A stretch of DNA of 39,785 bases from an uncultured Chitinophagales bacterium (GTDB lineage Bacteria; Bacteroidota; Bacteroidia; Chitinophagales; UBA2359). Of this stretch, positions 1 through 7,620 are shown piece after piece. A model generated the notes under the pieces. That model did no database searches. It was not told the DNA's origin and saw nothing but the letters and a program-made list of their open reading frames with translations. How positions within the stretch are numbered: the stretch's first letter is position 1; each line of letters starts with the position of its first letter. The DNA lies in contig CALBCY010000078.1 of assembly GCA_937927195.1 (NCBI GenBank), forward strand, positions 1 through 39,785. Reading direction: 5' to 3'. The position numbers were made by a program, and so were the translations under genes.

Positions 1-241
1 TTTTCTAAAAGATTTGATGACTGGAATTATTTAAATTGAGTAGGCTCAAACAGCATTTTTTTTTAACGGATTTAACCAAGTTCCTCTGCTAAACCGGGCA
101 GCCGGCGCTGTGACAAATGTCCGGAATTTCAATTAAATCAAAAAATAAATTTTGCTACTGCCTGATAATCAATAGGTTCAAAATCGAACTCAGGTTATTA
201 GCCATTTGCTATTGGTCTTTGGCTTAACCTGTACCGTTCGA
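1..241. other. Intergenic, nothing identified
   Basis: No coding region is supported here. Near positions 190-225 there are short words of the GCCATTTGC / CTATTGG / TTTGGC type, which resemble the intergenic word repeats seen more densely at 11440-11620. No clear intrinsic terminator for the minus-strand hutU gene was found downstream of its stop. Confidence 0.5.
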
Positions 242-2287
242 TTACTTTATGCATTCCTCTAGCAAATCATCGTCTGCCAAATTTGGAAGCGTAACTTTCA
301 ATTTTGGATTTTTATCCATCGCTCTTTTAATGCTATAAATTGCTCCTTCATTTCTAGCCCAGCTTCTCCTTGCTATCCCGTTGTTTACATCCCAGTGAAG
401 CATTGACTCTATGTTTTGACCTGCCTGTTCACCTCCATCTATAACCATCCCAAAGCCACCATTAATAACCGCACCCCAGCCAACGCCACCACCATTGTGA
501 AGGCTGATCCAAGTAGCACCTCTGAATCCATCTCCAACGAAGTTGTGAACGGCCATGTCAGCTGTGAATTGAGAGCCATCGTATATATTAGAAGTCTCTC
601 GGTAAGGTGAATCTGTACCTGAAACGTCATGGTGATCTCTGCCTAGAACGATAGGGGCAGAAATGTGCTTTTCTTTAATTGCTTTGTTAAATGCCAAAGC
701 TATTTTAATCCGACCCTCCGCATCTGCATATAAGATTCTGGCTTGTGAGCCAACCACCATTTTATTATCACCTGCTTGCTCAATCCAGGTAATGTTGTCT
801 TTTAATTGTTGACGAATTTCATCAGGAGCAGTTTTGTAAATTTCTTTTAAAATGTTGCCTGCTATCTCATCGGTCTTTCTTAAATCTTCTGGGTCATTGG
901 AACAACAAACCCATCTGAAAGGTCCAAAGCCATAATCAAAACACATCGGTCCCATAATGTCTTGAACATATGAGGGATATTTGAAGTCTCCATTTTTTTT
1001 GCAAATATCTGCTCCTGCCTCTTTGGCTTGTTTTAGAAATGCATTTCCATAGTCAAAAAAGTACATGCCTTTCGCAGTCATTTTATTAATTGCAATTACA
1101 TGTCTTTTTAATGTTTCTTGAACCAGTTTTTTAAATTGAATAGGGTCTTCGGAAATCATTTTTTCTGATTCTTCGAATGAAATTTGAACAGGATAATAAC
1201 CACCCTGCCAAGGATTGTGCAGTGATGTTTGATCAGATCCCAAATCAACTTTTATGTTTTGTTCGACCAAAGCTTCCCAAAGATTTACAATGTTACCGTG
1301 ATAGGCTAAAGAGACAGCCTCTTTGTTTTTGACAGCACTTTTGATTCTTTCAATCAGTGGATTCAATTGGTCGAATTTTTCTTGCACCCAACCTTGTGCC
1401 AATAATTTGTCAACTTGTTTTAAATTAACTTCAGAGATAACACCAACTCCTCCTGCAATCACAGAAGCTTTGGCTTGAGCACCTGACATACCGCCCAATC
1501 CAGAGCTGATGAATAGCTTACCAGCCATTGTCCCGTTTTCGGGATCGATCATTCTGATGGCATTGAGTATGGTAATTGTCGTTCCATGCACAATGCCTTG
1601 AGGGCCAATGTACATAAATGATCCAGCCGTCATTTGACCGTATTGGGTAACCCCTAAAGCGTTGAATTTGTTCCAATGGTGGTCCTCACTAAAATTAGGA
1701 ATCATCATTCCATTGGTTACAATAACTCTTGGAGCATTTTTGGAGGAAGGGAAAAGCCCCATCGGATGACCACTGTATAAAACCAAAGTTTGGTCCTCCC
1801 CCATATTTGCAAGGTATTGCATACAAAGGCGATATTGAGCCCAATTTTGGAAAACAGAACCGTTTCCTCCATAGGTAATCAATTCATGTGGGTGCTGTGC
1901 TACGGCATAATCCAAATTGTTCTGAATCATTAGCATGATGGCTGCAGCTTGTTTTGAAATTGCAGGGTAATCGTCTATGTGCCTAGCTTTTTGCTTGTAA
2001 TTTGGTCGGAAACGTTTCATGTAAATACGACCATAATCTTCCAGTTCTCTGGAGAACTCTCTAGCCAAAACAGGATGATGTTTGGGATCGAAATAACGCA
2101 AGGCATTTTTTAAGGCCAGTTTTTTATCAGCAGTATTCAAGTTGTCAAGCCTTCTTCTTGGTGCATGGTTTACTGAGGCATCATCATCAGAAGGGTAGGG
2201 AGGTAAAACATCTGGGATGCCCTGTAAAATGTCTTCCTGAAAGGCTTGTAAATCGAATGTTGGATTATTTGCTGTATCTGTCTGCAT
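242..2287 (-). CDS. hutU: Urocanate hydratase (urocanase)
   Basis: Cytosolic enzyme of histidine degradation that hydrates urocanate to 4-imidazolone-5-propionate using tightly bound NAD+. Urocanase hallmarks are strung along the protein: a YGGNGSVFQNWAQYRL block (about residues 139-154), LYSGHPMGLFPS (171-182), the glycine-rich SGLGGMSGAQ NAD-binding stretch (about 262-271), RWVCCSNDPEDL with the expected catalytic cysteine (Cys461/462), and a C-terminal GRDHHDVSGTDSPYRETSN block. I start at the ATG at 2287 (681 aa); a longer reading needs a TTG eight codons upstream. About 680 residues matches the long urocanase form rather than the roughly 550-residue Pseudomonas type. No other hut gene is visible nearby, so it appears to stand alone. 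Function is near certain. Confidence 0.96.
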   Translation of the reverse strand: MQTDTANNPTFDLQAFQEDILQGIPDVLPPYPSDDDASVNHAPRRRLDNLNTADKKLALKNALRYFDPKHHPVLAREFSRELEDYGRIYMKRFRPNYKQKARHIDDYPAISKQAAAIMLMIQNNLDYAVAQHPHELITYGGNGSVFQNWAQYRLCMQYLANMGEDQTLVLYSGHPMGLFPSSKNAPRVIVTNGMMIPNFSEDHHWNKFNALGVTQYGQMTAGSFMYIGPQGIVHGTTITILNAIRMIDPENGTMAGKLFISSGLGGMSGAQAKASVIAGGVGVISEVNLKQVDKLLAQGWVQEKFDQLNPLIERIKSAVKNKEAVSLAYHGNIVNLWEALVEQNIKVDLGSDQTSLHNPWQGGYYPVQISFEESEKMISEDPIQFKKLVQETLKRHVIAINKMTAKGMYFFDYGNAFLKQAKEAGADICKKNGDFKYPSYVQDIMGPMCFDYGFGPFRWVCCSNDPEDLRKTDEIAGNILKEIYKTAPDEIRQQLKDNITWIEQAGDNKMVVGSQARILYADAEGRIKIALAFNKAIKEKHISAPIVLGRDHHDVSGTDSPYRETSNIYDGSQFTADMAVHNFVGDGFRGATWISLHNGGGVGWGAVINGGFGMVIDGGEQAGQNIESMLHWDVNNGIARRSWARNEGAIYSIKRAMDKNPKLKVTLPNLADDDLLEECIK

Positions 2288-2311
2288 GGATATTTCGTTC
2301 TTTATAGGCAA

Positions 2312-2756
2312 AGATAAGAAGAGCCTTGGTGAAACTTAGTCGTGGTGGGTGATTTTTTACCACAGATTCATTTGGCGAAGATTAAAATAGATTGTTTATT
2401 GACTTATACGATTTAAACCATAAAATGTCGCACATAAATGATTAAAATTAATCAAATGCCTTCGTTGAAAAGCCTCGCTTTAGCTATGGCTAGAACTACG
2501 TTTTTCACCTCGGCCTTGATCAATTTTATCATCATATCCAGTACGACATTTTATAATTCAATTCGTATTACATCATTCTGCTTGTTGTTCCATTTTTCAT
2601 ATCCTTGACATTGAAATTTTAGAATAGTCCATTTTGATCTGAGACAAATTAAATAAATTGGTCTAATCAGTTGGAACCAATTTTATAAATAGAAGTATTG
2701 AATTGATTAACAAGTTATGGTCTACCGATTGAGTTTGTAATCAATGATTGGATGAT
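2312..2756. other. Long intergenic region containing an imperfect palindrome
   Basis: Stretch between the DUF1569-like gene and hutU with no supported gene. Its main content is the imperfect inverted repeat at 2421-2553, described separately. The rest is A+T rich without recognisable structure. It should also hold part of the upstream region of hutU (minus strand), but I could not define a promoter with confidence. Confidence 0.6.
2421..2553. repeat. 133-nt imperfect palindrome, MITE-like
   Basis: The ends TAAAATGTCG (2421-2430) and CGACATTTTA (2544-2553) are a perfect 10-nt inverted repeat. Inside them the two halves keep pairing: ATGATTAAAATTAATCAA against TTGATCAATTTTATCAT, then GCC..GTTGAAAA against TTTTTCACC..GGC. 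The centre is TAGC-TATG-GCTA. The whole element could fold into one long hairpin. The size and terminal inverted repeats suggest a non-autonomous mobile element or a dispersed intergenic repeat. No target-site duplication is obvious. Confidence 0.6.
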
Positions 2757-3212
2757 TTAAGCAACAATGTCTCGAATTATTTTCAAATGATGTTTGGTAT
2801 GGACTATTATAAATTGTTGAGCATCTTTTAAGTTTAGCTGACCAAAATAAGGATGTTCAAAATAGTTGTTGCTTTCGAGTTGCTCCATCTGACCAGCATA
2901 TTTTTTAGCCTTCTCAAGATGCTTTTTTAATTCTTCAATTGGCACTGTTGCTTCGATTTTAACGGCTTCAGGAGCTTTGCCTCGCCCGCGAGGAATGTAA
3001 CCGGTTGTCAAAACAAAAGTTTTTTTGAAATTGAACTTGGCTTTGTAAGCAGCAGGATCAGAATTGCTGACCGCTTTGTAAATAGAAACAATTACTTTGA
3101 AGCAATGATTCAAATGCCAAGCGACTCCAACCGTAGAAACTGATGCCTTGTGTTTATCAGCTTCACCGAAGTAGGATTCGAGTTGGTCAATTTCTTTCTG
3201 AAGAAACATCAT
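2757..3212 (-). CDS. DinB-like / DUF1569-type four-helix protein
   Basis: Predicted soluble 151-residue all-helical protein. It carries the scattered histidines typical of DinB-fold metal-binding proteins: WHLNHC (His33, His36), a HPYFGQL motif (His120) and HTKHH (His138, His141, His142). The HPyFGqL plus HxxHH pattern is what I associate with DUF1569. Enzymatic role is unknown; DinB-fold proteins are often thiol-dependent transferases, but nothing here shows the substrate. The start is a tandem ATG-ATG, so the first or second may be used. It stands alone, between hutU and the acyl-CoA synthetase, with repeat-rich DNA upstream. Family assignment is by motif memory only. Confidence 0.6.
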   Translation of the reverse strand: MMFLQKEIDQLESYFGEADKHKASVSTVGVAWHLNHCFKVIVSIYKAVSNSDPAAYKAKFNFKKTFVLTTGYIPRGRGKAPEAVKIEATVPIEELKKHLEKAKKYAGQMEQLESNNYFEHPYFGQLNLKDAQQFIIVHTKHHLKIIRDIVA

Positions 3213-3213
3213 T

Positions 3214-3330
3214 AAGTCTAAGTTGAAGAAAGTCTAAGTTGAAAACTAAGTCTAAGTTTTATGAATAAAATGAATTTTACGAAAAGTAAAAAACGAAAAG
3301 TAAAAAACGAATTCCGAATTCCGAACATCG
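3214..3330. repeat. Nested short tandem repeats upstream of the DUF1569-like gene
   Basis: Three copies of AAGTCTAAGTT begin at 3214, 3230 and 3248. They are followed by two exact tandem copies of GAAAAGTAAAAAAC (3281-3294 and 3295-3308) and two of GAATTCC (3309-3315, 3316-3322), then GAACATCGAATTTC. The last part, read on the minus strand, resembles the CGGTGTTCGGATTT units at 6891-6918. Non-coding. Confidence 0.7.
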
Positions 3331-3334
3331 AATT

Positions 3335-5104
3335 TCAGACATCATAAATTTCAGCGATCTCCTTCGCATACTTTTCCAATACTACTTTTCTCTTAACCTT
3401 CATAGTTGGTGTCAATTCTCCATCTTCAATAGAGAATGCTTTTGTTAGTAGTTTGTATCGTTTCACTTGTTCAACATGCCCAAAGTTTGGATTGAATTCT
3501 TTGCATATTGCATCAAACTTGTCCAATACTTCTTTGTGAACAATCATTTCATTCATTGAGCCATTTGCTATTCCACATTCCCCACAGAAATGTGCAAGCT
3601 GCTCTTCATTGGGGACGATTAAAGCGCCAACGAATTTTTCATCATTGCCTGTAATTACGATTTGTTCGATAAGTGGAGATTCGACAAATTTGTTTTCTAT
3701 AACTTGAGGGGCAACATATTTGCCACCGGAAGTTTTGAACAGCATTTTAATTCTGTCAGTTATTTTTAAATACTTTCCGTCTGCGAAGGTTCCCACATCA
3801 CCTGTATGCAACCATCCATCGCTGTCAATTGTTTCTGCCGTAGCGTCTGGACGTTTGTAATATCCCATCATAACATTTGGGCCTTTGCAAAGGATTTCTC
3901 CGTTCTTAGGATCTATTTTAACCTCAACTCCTGGGATGGGGCGACCTACTGAACCAACCATGCTGTCATCGTCATCGAAGCGATCAATGGATATAACGGG
4001 GGAAGATTCGGTCATTCCATAGCCTTGGCGAACCGATATTCCAGCTGCATTAAACACACGAGCCAACCTTTGTTGCAAGGCTGCAGCACCAGTTATAATG
4101 CCTTCAATGTCGCCACCCAATGCCTCTTTCCATTTGCTGAAAATTAGTTTTCTAGCGATGGTTAGTTTAATCTCATAGATCAATCCTCGATCTTTTGGTT
4201 CCCATTCGTGGCCCAATTCCATTGCCCAGAAAAATAGTTTCTTTTTCGTTCCTTCCAAGGCATTTCCTTTGGCAACAATTTTATCATAAACTTTTTCAAG
4301 TAACCTCGGGACAGTTGAAAAGTAGTGTGGCTTTACCTCTTTAAGGTCATCACCAACCGTGTCTATGCTTTGGGCATAATAGGTAGAACAACCATTGTAG
4401 AAATAACAATAAGTTACTGTTCTTTCAAATATGTGGCAAAGGGGTAAAAAGCTGAGTGTAGTTTTGGTGTTGTCTAAAGGTAAAACCTGACAAACCGAAA
4501 GAACATTACTCAATATATTGTTGTGAGACAACATTACTCCTTTGGGTACACCAGTGGTTCCAGAGGTGTAAATGATCGTAGCCAATTCTCCTGGCTGAAC
4601 ATTGTCTTTTAAACTTTGCAAATCATCGTTCGATCCCCCTTCACCCATGTTTAAGACCTCTTTCCAATTGCGCGCACCTGAAACTTCATCAATTGTATAA
4701 ACATCTTGAAGACTTGGTACCTCTGATTTGATGTTGCTTACTTTTGAAAACAAATCTGCATTGGAAACAAAGCACAATTTAATCTCAGAATTATTAAAAA
4801 TAAATTTGTAATCGGCTTCTGTGATTGTGGGGTAAATGGGCACATTGACTGCTCCAATTTGAAGCATGGCCAAATCAATGAAATTCCATTCGGGACGATT
4901 GTTGGAAACCAATCCAATTTTGTCCCCTGGCTTAATGCCATATTTCATAAGCCCAAGGCTTAGTTTGTTGACAATTTCAATAACTTCTTTATTGCTGTAT
5001 TTTCTCCAGGAACCATCTGATTCCTTATTGCAGAGCATATCCGGTTTCGGATTTTTCTCATTCATATAATACATCAAATCAAACAGTCGTTTTGGCTCAT
5101 TCAT
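3335..5104 (-). CDS. Long-chain acyl-CoA synthetase (AMP-forming)
   Basis: Activates long-chain fatty acids to acyl-CoA through an acyl-AMP intermediate, feeding lipid synthesis or beta-oxidation; cytosolic or membrane-peripheral. Adenylate-forming-family motifs are complete and in order: IIYTSGTTGVPKGV phosphate loop (177-190), LPLCHIFER (220-228), GYGMTESSP (361-369), GWLHTGDVG (430-438), and DRIKMLFKTSGGKYVAP (450-466), the A8 hinge region usual for the FadD15/long-chain subgroup. At 589 residues it is full length. The ATG at 5104 places the N-terminal RLFDLMYY region in its normal position. The fatty acid chain length is inferred from subgroup resemblance. It has no close operon partner: 122 bp separate it from the downstream gene and 560 bp from the upstream one. 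Confidence 0.92.
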   Translation of the reverse strand: MNEPKRLFDLMYYMNEKNPKPDMLCNKESDGSWRKYSNKEVIEIVNKLSLGLMKYGIKPGDKIGLVSNNRPEWNFIDLAMLQIGAVNVPIYPTITEADYKFIFNNSEIKLCFVSNADLFSKVSNIKSEVPSLQDVYTIDEVSGARNWKEVLNMGEGGSNDDLQSLKDNVQPGELATIIYTSGTTGVPKGVMLSHNNILSNVLSVCQVLPLDNTKTTLSFLPLCHIFERTVTYCYFYNGCSTYYAQSIDTVGDDLKEVKPHYFSTVPRLLEKVYDKIVAKGNALEGTKKKLFFWAMELGHEWEPKDRGLIYEIKLTIARKLIFSKWKEALGGDIEGIITGAAALQQRLARVFNAAGISVRQGYGMTESSPVISIDRFDDDDSMVGSVGRPIPGVEVKIDPKNGEILCKGPNVMMGYYKRPDATAETIDSDGWLHTGDVGTFADGKYLKITDRIKMLFKTSGGKYVAPQVIENKFVESPLIEQIVITGNDEKFVGALIVPNEEQLAHFCGECGIANGSMNEMIVHKEVLDKFDAICKEFNPNFGHVEQVKRYKLLTKAFSIEDGELTPTMKVKRKVVLEKYAKEIAEIYDV

Positions 5105-5482
5105 ATCCGGTAGATCTATCTTTTTTAAATACTTTGCTTAGCGAAATTAGAAATGGATTCATAACAATAGGCGAACAAGGCTTCGTGAAATTTGCTATTT
5201 GTTCAATTTGTTCTATCTGTTAAATCCAGTAACAATACTTGATTCTTGCTAAGGGAGGTGGCATTAATAAATGTCTGGCTTATAAAGCAATTATTTTTTG
5301 ATTTTCAATCGGGACCGCCGAAGCAGGAAGAAAACGCAAGAACAGCATGGCTAATTCGAGTATTTATGACGCCTAAAATCAGAAAAAATTAAATTTAGAA
5401 TCGGACAGTTATCTATTTCACATTCCTTAGCACTAAAATATAAAAAAAACATCAATAAAAACGTCTTATTCCAATAGCTTTT

Positions 5483-5504
5483 CTAAGAATTGATCAATTC
5501 TTAG
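5483..5504. other. 22-nt perfect palindrome
   Basis: CTAAGAATT-GATC-AATTCTTAG reads identically on both strands. It lies in an intergenic region, 379 bp upstream of the acyl-CoA synthetase start and about 160 bp downstream of an exbD-like gene. It could be an operator for a dimeric repressor or a small hairpin; no T-run adjoins it, so it is not a typical terminator. Confidence 0.5.
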
Positions 5505-5595
5505 CGATTGAGTTTTGTGGTGAAATTTTAGGAGGAAGTGAAGAGACCTAAATTACATGGAGTATGGTGAAATAGTTAGCATTAGGGGAAAAAGT

Positions 5596-5634
5596 AAAAG
5601 CTTGTAAAGATCCCATTTGGTTTTACAAGCTTTT
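5596..5634 (-). terminator. Intrinsic terminator of the second exbD pair
   Basis: A 13-bp perfect stem, AAAAGCTTGTAAA (5596-5608) and TTTACAAGCTTTT (5622-5634), has a 13-nt loop. It lies about 30 nt past the stop of the exbD-like gene. On the minus strand the stem is followed by ACTTTTTC, giving a modest U-tract. The stem is A+T rich, so termination may be moderate. Confidence 0.6.
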
Positions 5635-5664
5635 GGCAAACTACGATGTTCATATATAAGACTA

Positions 5665-6195
5665 CTATTTCTTTAAATCCGTTGCCTCAGATTCAGATAA
5701 TTTTAACGGATAATGGTCTTTTATGATTTTTTGTTGAGCTTTTTCAAGCTGATCGTAGCTCAAATTGAATTTGTCTTGAGCCATCCTATTCCTCAATTGC
5801 TTGTAGCCCGCTCTTATTTCATTGTAAACTTCTATGTACCTTTTGTAACTGGTGCTTTCATCATTTTGCAATGAAATCACTGCTTTTTGTGGACTATCCG
5901 AGAATTTTGGATCTTTTTTATAGTTGTCAATGTGTTTCATTACTAAATCTTTCAGTTCTGAAATTTCAGTTGATTCTCCCTCAACCATTAATTGATCGTT
6001 AAAATTGACTAGGATTGAAAGTACGTTTCTATCGGGAATTTTTGGAAGCTTCACATCCTTATGAATTGGTGGAGGCAACATCACAGTTATCCCTTTGTCA
6101 ATGTCCATTGAGGTACTGACTAAGAAAAAGATTAAAAGTAAGAAGGCAATGTCGGCCATTGAGCTGGCATTCATTTCTGGTGTTTGTCTGTTCAT
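5665..6195 (-). CDS. exbD: ExbD/TolR-family protein (second pair, type 1)
   Basis: One-pass inner-membrane subunit expected to couple proton flow through an ExbB/TolQ channel to periplasmic work. Residues about 9-32 match the ExbD helix NASSMADIAFLLLIFF with the essential membrane Asp (Asp15); the rest is periplasmic. It is a clear paralogue of the protein at 9336-9902, with shared phrases such as MDIDKGI, SDSPQ.AVISLQND and SYKRYIEVYNEIRA. I start at the ATG at 6195 (176 aa). The open frame continues 51 codons upstream, but that extension is Arg/Lys/Gln rich and unlike any ExbD, and the chosen Met aligns with the paralogue start. It follows another ExbD gene by 160 bp and probably shares its transcript. 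No exbB gene is adjacent. Confidence 0.88.
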   Translation of the reverse strand: MNRQTPEMNASSMADIAFLLLIFFLVSTSMDIDKGITVMLPPPIHKDVKLPKIPDRNVLSILVNFNDQLMVEGESTEISELKDLVMKHIDNYKKDPKFSDSPQKAVISLQNDESTSYKRYIEVYNEIRAGYKQLRNRMAQDKFNLSYDQLEKAQQKIIKDHYPLKLSESEATDLKK

Positions 6196-6355
6196 GTTTT
6201 TGAGTTTTTGTTGTTCAGAATTTGGCTTTTGGTTTTTTGGTCGCTGCGACCATTTGGCGCTGGTGCACCAATCCGACCACTGCTTTTGGATCCTGCGCCT
6301 GAGTCGCCTTTTGGGTTTTTGATGTTTGGAAAGCTCCAGTCTGGTCAATGCCAGT

Positions 6356-6832
6356 TTACAAGCTGCTTTTTATAGATGCATAATTTATTTTCAAAGCATT
6401 CAGGCTTCTTAATTCTTGTTTCACTTCATTGACAATTTTCATCTTGGTTGAAGCATCAATTTTTAAGGCGGTCGTCATTTTGGATTGCAATTTTTCTGGA
6501 ACATCTTTCCTCTCATTCAAAATAAAAGTTTCGATTTCCGAGATATTCTGTGCGATCACATCATTCAATTGAATGCAGGGTTTATTGCCATAAATGGGTT
6601 CCATTATTTTTGTGGGTGGTCCAATGTGAATGTGAGAAACCAAAGAGCGCCTTTCCAGTTTTTGTAATTCGCTAGCAGTGGGTAATTTGACCTGAACTTT
6701 TAAAGTCTGGTCCCTGATTACTGTTGCAACCATAAAAAAGAACAACAACATGAAAACAATATCAGGTAAGGAAGCCGTCGAAATTTTAGCTTGATTCATT
6801 TTGCTTTTTGACTGTTTTTTTAATCTAAACAT
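6356..6832 (-). CDS. exbD: ExbD/TolR-family protein (second pair, type 2)
   Basis: Single-pass membrane protein of 158 residues. The cytoplasmic basic N-terminus (KKQSKSK) precedes the helix STASLPDIVFMLLFFFMVAT, with the channel Asp at residue 24; a periplasmic domain follows. It is paralogous to the product at 8836-9306: both share LPDIVFMLLFFFMVATV, ELQKLERRSLVSHIHIGPPT and the ending LKINY. In the intact operon the order is type 1 then type 2; here type 2 comes first. It probably works with the ExbB encoded at 10333-11064, since no second ExbB is present; that partnership is inference. Upstream DNA contains short tandem repeats. Confidence 0.88.
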   Translation of the reverse strand: MFRLKKQSKSKMNQAKISTASLPDIVFMLLFFFMVATVIRDQTLKVQVKLPTASELQKLERRSLVSHIHIGPPTKIMEPIYGNKPCIQLNDVIAQNISEIETFILNERKDVPEKLQSKMTTALKIDASTKMKIVNEVKQELRSLNALKINYASIKSSL

Positions 6833-6890
6833 ATTGTTTGACTTTTATTGATACTTTTATAATGCAGGGAAGTCTGAAAAGATACAGGAT

Positions 6891-6978
6891 CGGTGTTTGG
6901 AATTCGGTGTTCGGATTTGGGTTTTGTAATCGATAAATTAAAGCCAAGGGCCAAAGGCTAAAAGCCAACAGCCTTTAG
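6891..6978. repeat. Short tandem repeat and word-repeat hairpin
   Basis: Two tandem 14-nt units, CGGTGTTTGGAATT (6891-6904) and CGGTGTTCGGATTT (6905-6918), are followed by GCCAAGGGCCAAAGGC / AAAAGCCAACAGCC words at 6942-6973. AAAGGCT (6953-6959) and AGCCTTT (6970-6976) can form a 7-bp stem ending 14 nt before the start codon at 6991. Both word types recur elsewhere in the window. Confidence 0.6.
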
Positions 6979-6990
6979 AAAAAAATAACT

Positions 6991-7620
6991 ATGATAAACA
7001 CAACATTAAATACTCACGACGGCAAAGGCTGGTTGGTTGTTCTGGGTGAGGACGAGAAAAGATACAGCATAGCCATAAATACGCGAGTTGAAAACCTTCG
7101 CTGGAACGACGATCAAAGCCGTCAATATTTTACCATATTGGATTGGCCGAATGCAGGATTGAATGCTTCTGTCAGAGCAGAAGTTCAGGGGCAATCAAGA
7201 TTTGTGGAACAGGATTTTGCTACTGGCGTAGAATTGATTTTTTCGAAAACTCAATACCGTTTAAAATATGAATGCGGTTTGGTTTATGCGACAAATGAAA
7301 TCGAACCATTGGAAGTTGGAGACTACGATATTTGCTTGCCAGATTATTATCATGACAAAGGAGCAGACTATTTCAAATACTCAGGATTTTCGGGAATTTG
7401 GTTTAGAATCGGAAAAGAAAATTCTGATAAATACATTCACATTGGGAACATTAGTCGTGGTTGTATAACTGTGGGATCCAATCGAGATGAAGATAAATAT
7501 TTATGGACTGAGCTTTGTCATTCGCTATTGCTAAATAGATTGGACAATCAATTGGTCGGAAGATTAAAAGTTGTTGATCGTTTTGATTTTGAATTGGAGC
7601 AGGATGATTTTGTGGTTTAA
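6991..7620 (+). CDS. L,D-transpeptidase (YkuD)-like protein, tentative
   Basis: A 209-residue protein with no signal peptide. The C-terminal half resembles a compact L,D-transpeptidase-like catalytic region: PLEVGDYDICLPD (106-118, like the PxGxY/F entry strand), GIWFRIGKENSDKYIHIGN (His150), then SRGCITVG with the expected nucleophile Cys158. A trailing W...L..LLLNR....VGRLKVVD region matches a family I recall by its phrase YLHxGxxSxGCVTV. The His-to-Cys spacing (8 residues) is shorter than in classic YkuD enzymes, so peptidoglycan cross-linking is not assured; amidase or unrelated function is possible. The N-terminal 100 residues are unrecognised beta-rich sequence. It is the only plus-strand gene in the first 14 kb, and its stop overlaps the stop of the convergent protease gene. 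Confidence 0.5.
   Translation: MINTTLNTHDGKGWLVVLGEDEKRYSIAINTRVENLRWNDDQSRQYFTILDWPNAGLNASVRAEVQGQSRFVEQDFATGVELIFSKTQYRLKYECGLVYATNEIEPLEVGDYDICLPDYYHDKGADYFKYSGFSGIWFRIGKENSDKYIHIGNISRGCITVGSNRDEDKYLWTELCHSLLLNRLDNQLVGRLKVVDRFDFELEQDDFVV

Larger units (their letters stand above)
5105..5664. other. Intergenic region with palindrome and terminator
   Basis: No supported gene in 560 bp. It contains a 22-nt perfect palindrome (5483-5504) and the terminator hairpin of the exbD-like gene (5596-5634), both listed separately. The remainder is A+T rich and featureless to the eye. Confidence 0.55.

Noticed and set aside
2288..2311. TTG start eight codons upstream of hutU
   Set aside because: An ATG at 2287 is available; nothing supports the rarer start. 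The same reasoning applies to upstream TTG starts of the genes at 14336, 21778 and 23858.
6196..6348. N-terminal 51-codon extension of the exbD-like gene at 5665-6195
   Set aside because: The extension is basic, low-complexity and unlike any ExbD; the ATG at 6195 aligns with the paralogue start.
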